Positions 61,604-64,000 of a stretch of DNA of 64,000 bases are shown piece by piece. The position numbers and the translations under genes were made by a program. The notes under the pieces are model-generated. The model did not search any database. It was not told the DNA's origin and was given only the letters and a program-made list of their open reading frames with translations. Numbering within the stretch: position 1 is the first letter of the stretch; every line of letters begins with the position of its first letter. Source of the DNA: Hyphomicrobiales bacterium (lineage in GTDB: Bacteria > Pseudomonadota > Alphaproteobacteria > Rhizobiales > Rhizobiaceae); contig UBQX01000012.1 of assembly GCA_900467685.1 (NCBI GenBank), forward strand, positions 77,028 through 141,027. The letters run 5' to 3'.

Positions 61604-63028
61604 ATGCGTAACAGAATTGCGTCAGCGTACAAAAATCCGGCTGTTCGGTTCATCGTGATCGCGTTGTTGGCCGGTACTGCGGCCGGTTGCAGTTCCGATG
61701 CTACCCGGTTTGACAGCTTCTATAACTCCGCCGACAATCTGAGCACGGGGTCTATCCGAGGTTCCGGTGTCAATGGTCAGGTGCCGACCCCGAGCGCAAA
61801 TGTTGCGTCCGCCGGCAATCTGCCTCCGCGCTCCGATCTTTCGGACCCGATGAGCCAGCCTATGCCTCCGGTACAGGCAAATGCGCAGTACGGTTCTCCT
61901 CTTCCTGTTTCTTCGAATGCGCGTGTCGTGTCGAGCTCGCCTGTGCAGTCAGCCGCTCTTGGTGCGCCTCTGCCGCCGGCGGCCCCGGCGCAAGCTGCGC
62001 CGGTTCATCAGGCGCAGGCTGCAACGGCTCCGGCTAAGGGTCATACCAATATCCGTATGGTAAAGGGTGCAGACCCGATTTCGACTGGAACGGTTGCCGC
62101 ATCGCAGCCGGCACAGGGCAAGCAGGTTGCATCTGTTGAGCCTAAGGCCGGTGAGCAGGTCAAGACCGCCCAGGCGCCGGGCAAGGTTCCGGTGCCGACG
62201 AAGGGCCCGAAGCAGGAGGCGGTTCTGCCGTCTACGCCGCAGGCTGAAAAGAAGAAGGTTGCCACCGCTGAAGCCAAGGACGGCGCGAAGGGCAATACGC
62301 ATAAGGTAGCCTCGGGCGAGAGCCTGATCGCCATCGCCAAGAAGAACGGCGTGTCCGTCGAAGCGCTGCGCGCCGCCAACGGGTTGACGAGCAACGCTGT
62401 CCGCGCCGGTCAGGAACTCAAGATCCCGGCAACTTCAGCTACCAAGGTCGCCGAAAAGCCTGCGACCGAAAAGGTCACCGCCGACGACATGACGACGGCG
62501 TCCGTATCCGGCAAGCCTGAGGCGCCCCTGAAGCCCAAGGCGACGCAGCCGGCTGCTGCCGCCGCAGCTCCCGCGGCCTCTGCAGACTCGAAGGAAAGCG
62601 TATCTGCCGCCGCTGGCACGCAGGTCGCGTCCACCGCTCCGGCTGAAACCGGCATCGGCAAATATCGCTGGCCCGCAACGGGTGCCGTCATTGCTGCCTA
62701 TGGCGCCAATGTCGATGGTCAGCGCAACGACGGGATCGACATCTCGGTGCCTGAAGGCACGCCGGTCAAGGCTGCCGAAAATGGCGTCGTCATCTATGCC
62801 GGCAACGGTCTCGAAAAGCTCGGCAATACGGTTCTGATCCGTCACGCCGACGGCAAGGTCACGGTCTACGCGCACCTCAAGAGCATCGACGTCAATCGTG
62901 GCGACAAGGTCAACCGTGGTCAGGTCGTTGCCGACTCAGGGATGTCCGGTAGCGCATCGCGTCCGAAGCTGCACTTCGAAGTGCGCAAGAACTCGGCGCC
63001 GATCAACCCGATGTCCTTCCTCGAATAG
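61604..63028 (+). CDS. NlpD-like lipoprotein with LysM and degenerate M23 domain
   Basis: The product is 474 residues from ATG 61604; ATG 61565 is in frame. The lipoprotein signal ends at Cys29 (LLAGTAAGCS). A LysM domain lies at about 230-275 (HKVASGESLIAIAKKNGVSV). An M23 domain occupies the last 120 residues, with VTVYAHLK and RPKLHFEVRKN. The first zinc ligand, normally His in HxGxD, is Asn here (NDGIDIS), as in E. coli NlpD, which has no hydrolase activity and activates the amidase AmiC. I infer an amidase activator for daughter-cell separation. It follows pcm by 146 bases. Confidence 0.9.
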   Translation: MRNRIASAYKNPAVRFIVIALLAGTAAGCSSDATRFDSFYNSADNLSTGSIRGSGVNGQVPTPSANVASAGNLPPRSDLSDPMSQPMPPVQANAQYGSPLPVSSNARVVSSSPVQSAALGAPLPPAAPAQAAPVHQAQAATAPAKGHTNIRMVKGADPISTGTVAASQPAQGKQVASVEPKAGEQVKTAQAPGKVPVPTKGPKQEAVLPSTPQAEKKKVATAEAKDGAKGNTHKVASGESLIAIAKKNGVSVEALRAANGLTSNAVRAGQELKIPATSATKVAEKPATEKVTADDMTTASVSGKPEAPLKPKATQPAAAAAAPAASADSKESVSAAAGTQVASTAPAETGIGKYRWPATGAVIAAYGANVDGQRNDGIDISVPEGTPVKAAENGVVIYAGNGLEKLGNTVLIRHADGKVTVYAHLKSIDVNRGDKVNRGQVVADSGMSGSASRPKLHFEVRKNSAPINPMSFLE

Positions 63029-63071
63029 TTCAGTCTTTCCCCGAATTGTATTGCGTCTCGGGGACTGCGTG

Positions 63072-63107
63072 AAGGGTCCGGCGGCAACGTCGGACCCTTT
63101 GCCGTTT
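63072..63107 (+). terminator. Rho-independent terminator of the NlpD-like gene
   Basis: AAGGGTCCG (63072-63080) pairs with CGGACCCTT (63091-63099), followed by TGCCGTTTT. Confidence 0.85.
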
Positions 63108-63142
63108 TGATACAGCCCTGGCTCTCGAACTCTAGCGCCAAA
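63108..63142 (+). promoter_or_regulatory. Possible sigma-70 promoter upstream of the hairpin cluster
   Basis: TTGATA near 63107 is followed after 17 bases by CTCTAG. The -35 is good and the -10 is weak. A transcript from here would include the four hairpins and could run into eno. Confidence 0.3.
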
Positions 63143-63172
63143 GGGATTGAGTTTTTCGCCCTGAAACGAATG

Positions 63173-63283
63173 AAGCCGCCAGGTTGGGGGACCTGGCGGC
63201 TTGTCAGATGGGGCGCTGTTGGGGGCTGCGCCCTGAGGCTTGCGCCTCTCACGGCAGCGGTTTCGGTTGGGGGCATCCGCTGC
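63173..63283. ncRNA. Cluster of four hairpins, candidate small RNA or eno leader
   Basis: Four adjacent stems are visible. Stem 1 is AAGCCGCCAGGT/ACCTGGCGGCTT (63173-63202, 12 bp perfect). Stem 2 is GGGCGC/GCGCCC (63211-63233). Stem 3 is GAGGC/GCCTC (63235-63248). Stem 4 is GCAGCGG/CCGCTGC (63254-63283). Loops 1, 2 and 4 each contain TTGGGGG (CCCCCAA on the other strand). If transcribed on the minus strand, stem 1 would act as the terminator; on the plus strand the element would be an eno leader. The remaining bases between 63029 and 63464 hold nothing else I recognise. Confidence 0.45.
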
Positions 63284-63425
63284 ACAGGGAGCATCATGGC
63301 GACAAATGCATGAATTTGAGTAAACCGAATGTGCGAATTCTCGCATAGGTCGAATATTATGTATTCCGGCTCCTGGCATTTCATCGTGTCCGGCAGCTTC
63401 CCTCTCTGGCGGCGATGTTCTATGA

Positions 63426-64000
<575 letters not shown>

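Overview
The window looks like core chromosome of an alphaproteobacterium of the family Rhizobiaceae (Rhizobium/Agrobacterium type). The evidence is the gene content: a growth-pole-ring (GPR/RgsE-like) giant coiled-coil protein, CckA, a DivJ/PleC-type kinase, a Usg protein, the order surE-pcm-nlpD-like, tatABC beside scpAB and serS, and short intergenic palindromes with the GCAATTCC...CGGTTTT...GGATTGC look common in rhizobia. The sequence looks GC-rich and densely coded. I see no rRNA, tRNA, CRISPR array, transposase, integrase or prophage gene.

Layout. 1-9.6 kb is metabolic and transport: the tail of a Cys/Met PLP enzyme, a cupin, a MarR regulator with an MFS transporter, a low-affinity iron permease, a CidA/LrgB pair with a divergent LysR regulator, a thioesterase-P450 pair and a GH3 beta-glucosidase. 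9.8-21.5 kb holds an extensin-like lipoprotein, a retropepsin-like protease, DUF1289, cobS/cobT, dgkA, a DivJ-like kinase, a GST, a uracil-DNA-glycosylase-like protein, an Lrp regulator, a Zur-box-controlled CobW GTPase and a large STT3-like membrane protein. 21.6-28.9 kb is more accessory: AlkD-like repair, a TonB/TolA-like protein, a 3-hydroxyisobutyrate-dehydrogenase-like enzyme, an unrecognised 597-residue membrane protein, an XRE regulator, a Kef-type antiporter, a TPR methyltransferase and Usg. 29.0-31.6 kb is a polar amino-acid ABC importer without its ATPase. 32-34 kb is an OmpA protein with a very long Pro/Ala/Lys/Glu linker.

34.9-45.3 kb is a cell-cycle and polar-growth block: GPR, a single HPt protein, a FliO-like protein and CckA. 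45.4-64 kb is housekeeping: xthA, erpA, dgt, argS, a SPOR protein, nagZ, scpA, scpB, an orphan ABC ATPase, tatABC, serS, surE, pcm, an NlpD-like amidase activator, and the start of eno.

Connecting theme. CckA is the top kinase for the master regulator CtrA. Two exact CtrA-type boxes (TTAA-N7-TTAA) lie upstream of the HPt gene and the usg gene, and a one-mismatch box lies upstream of the NlpD-like gene. Other regulatory structures seen directly are a hairpin that buries the ribosome-binding site of the iron permease, a Zur-like palindrome, a 20-bp palindrome at the XRE gene, a pair of MarR-like operators, and a cluster of four hairpins before eno in which three loops carry TTGGGGG.
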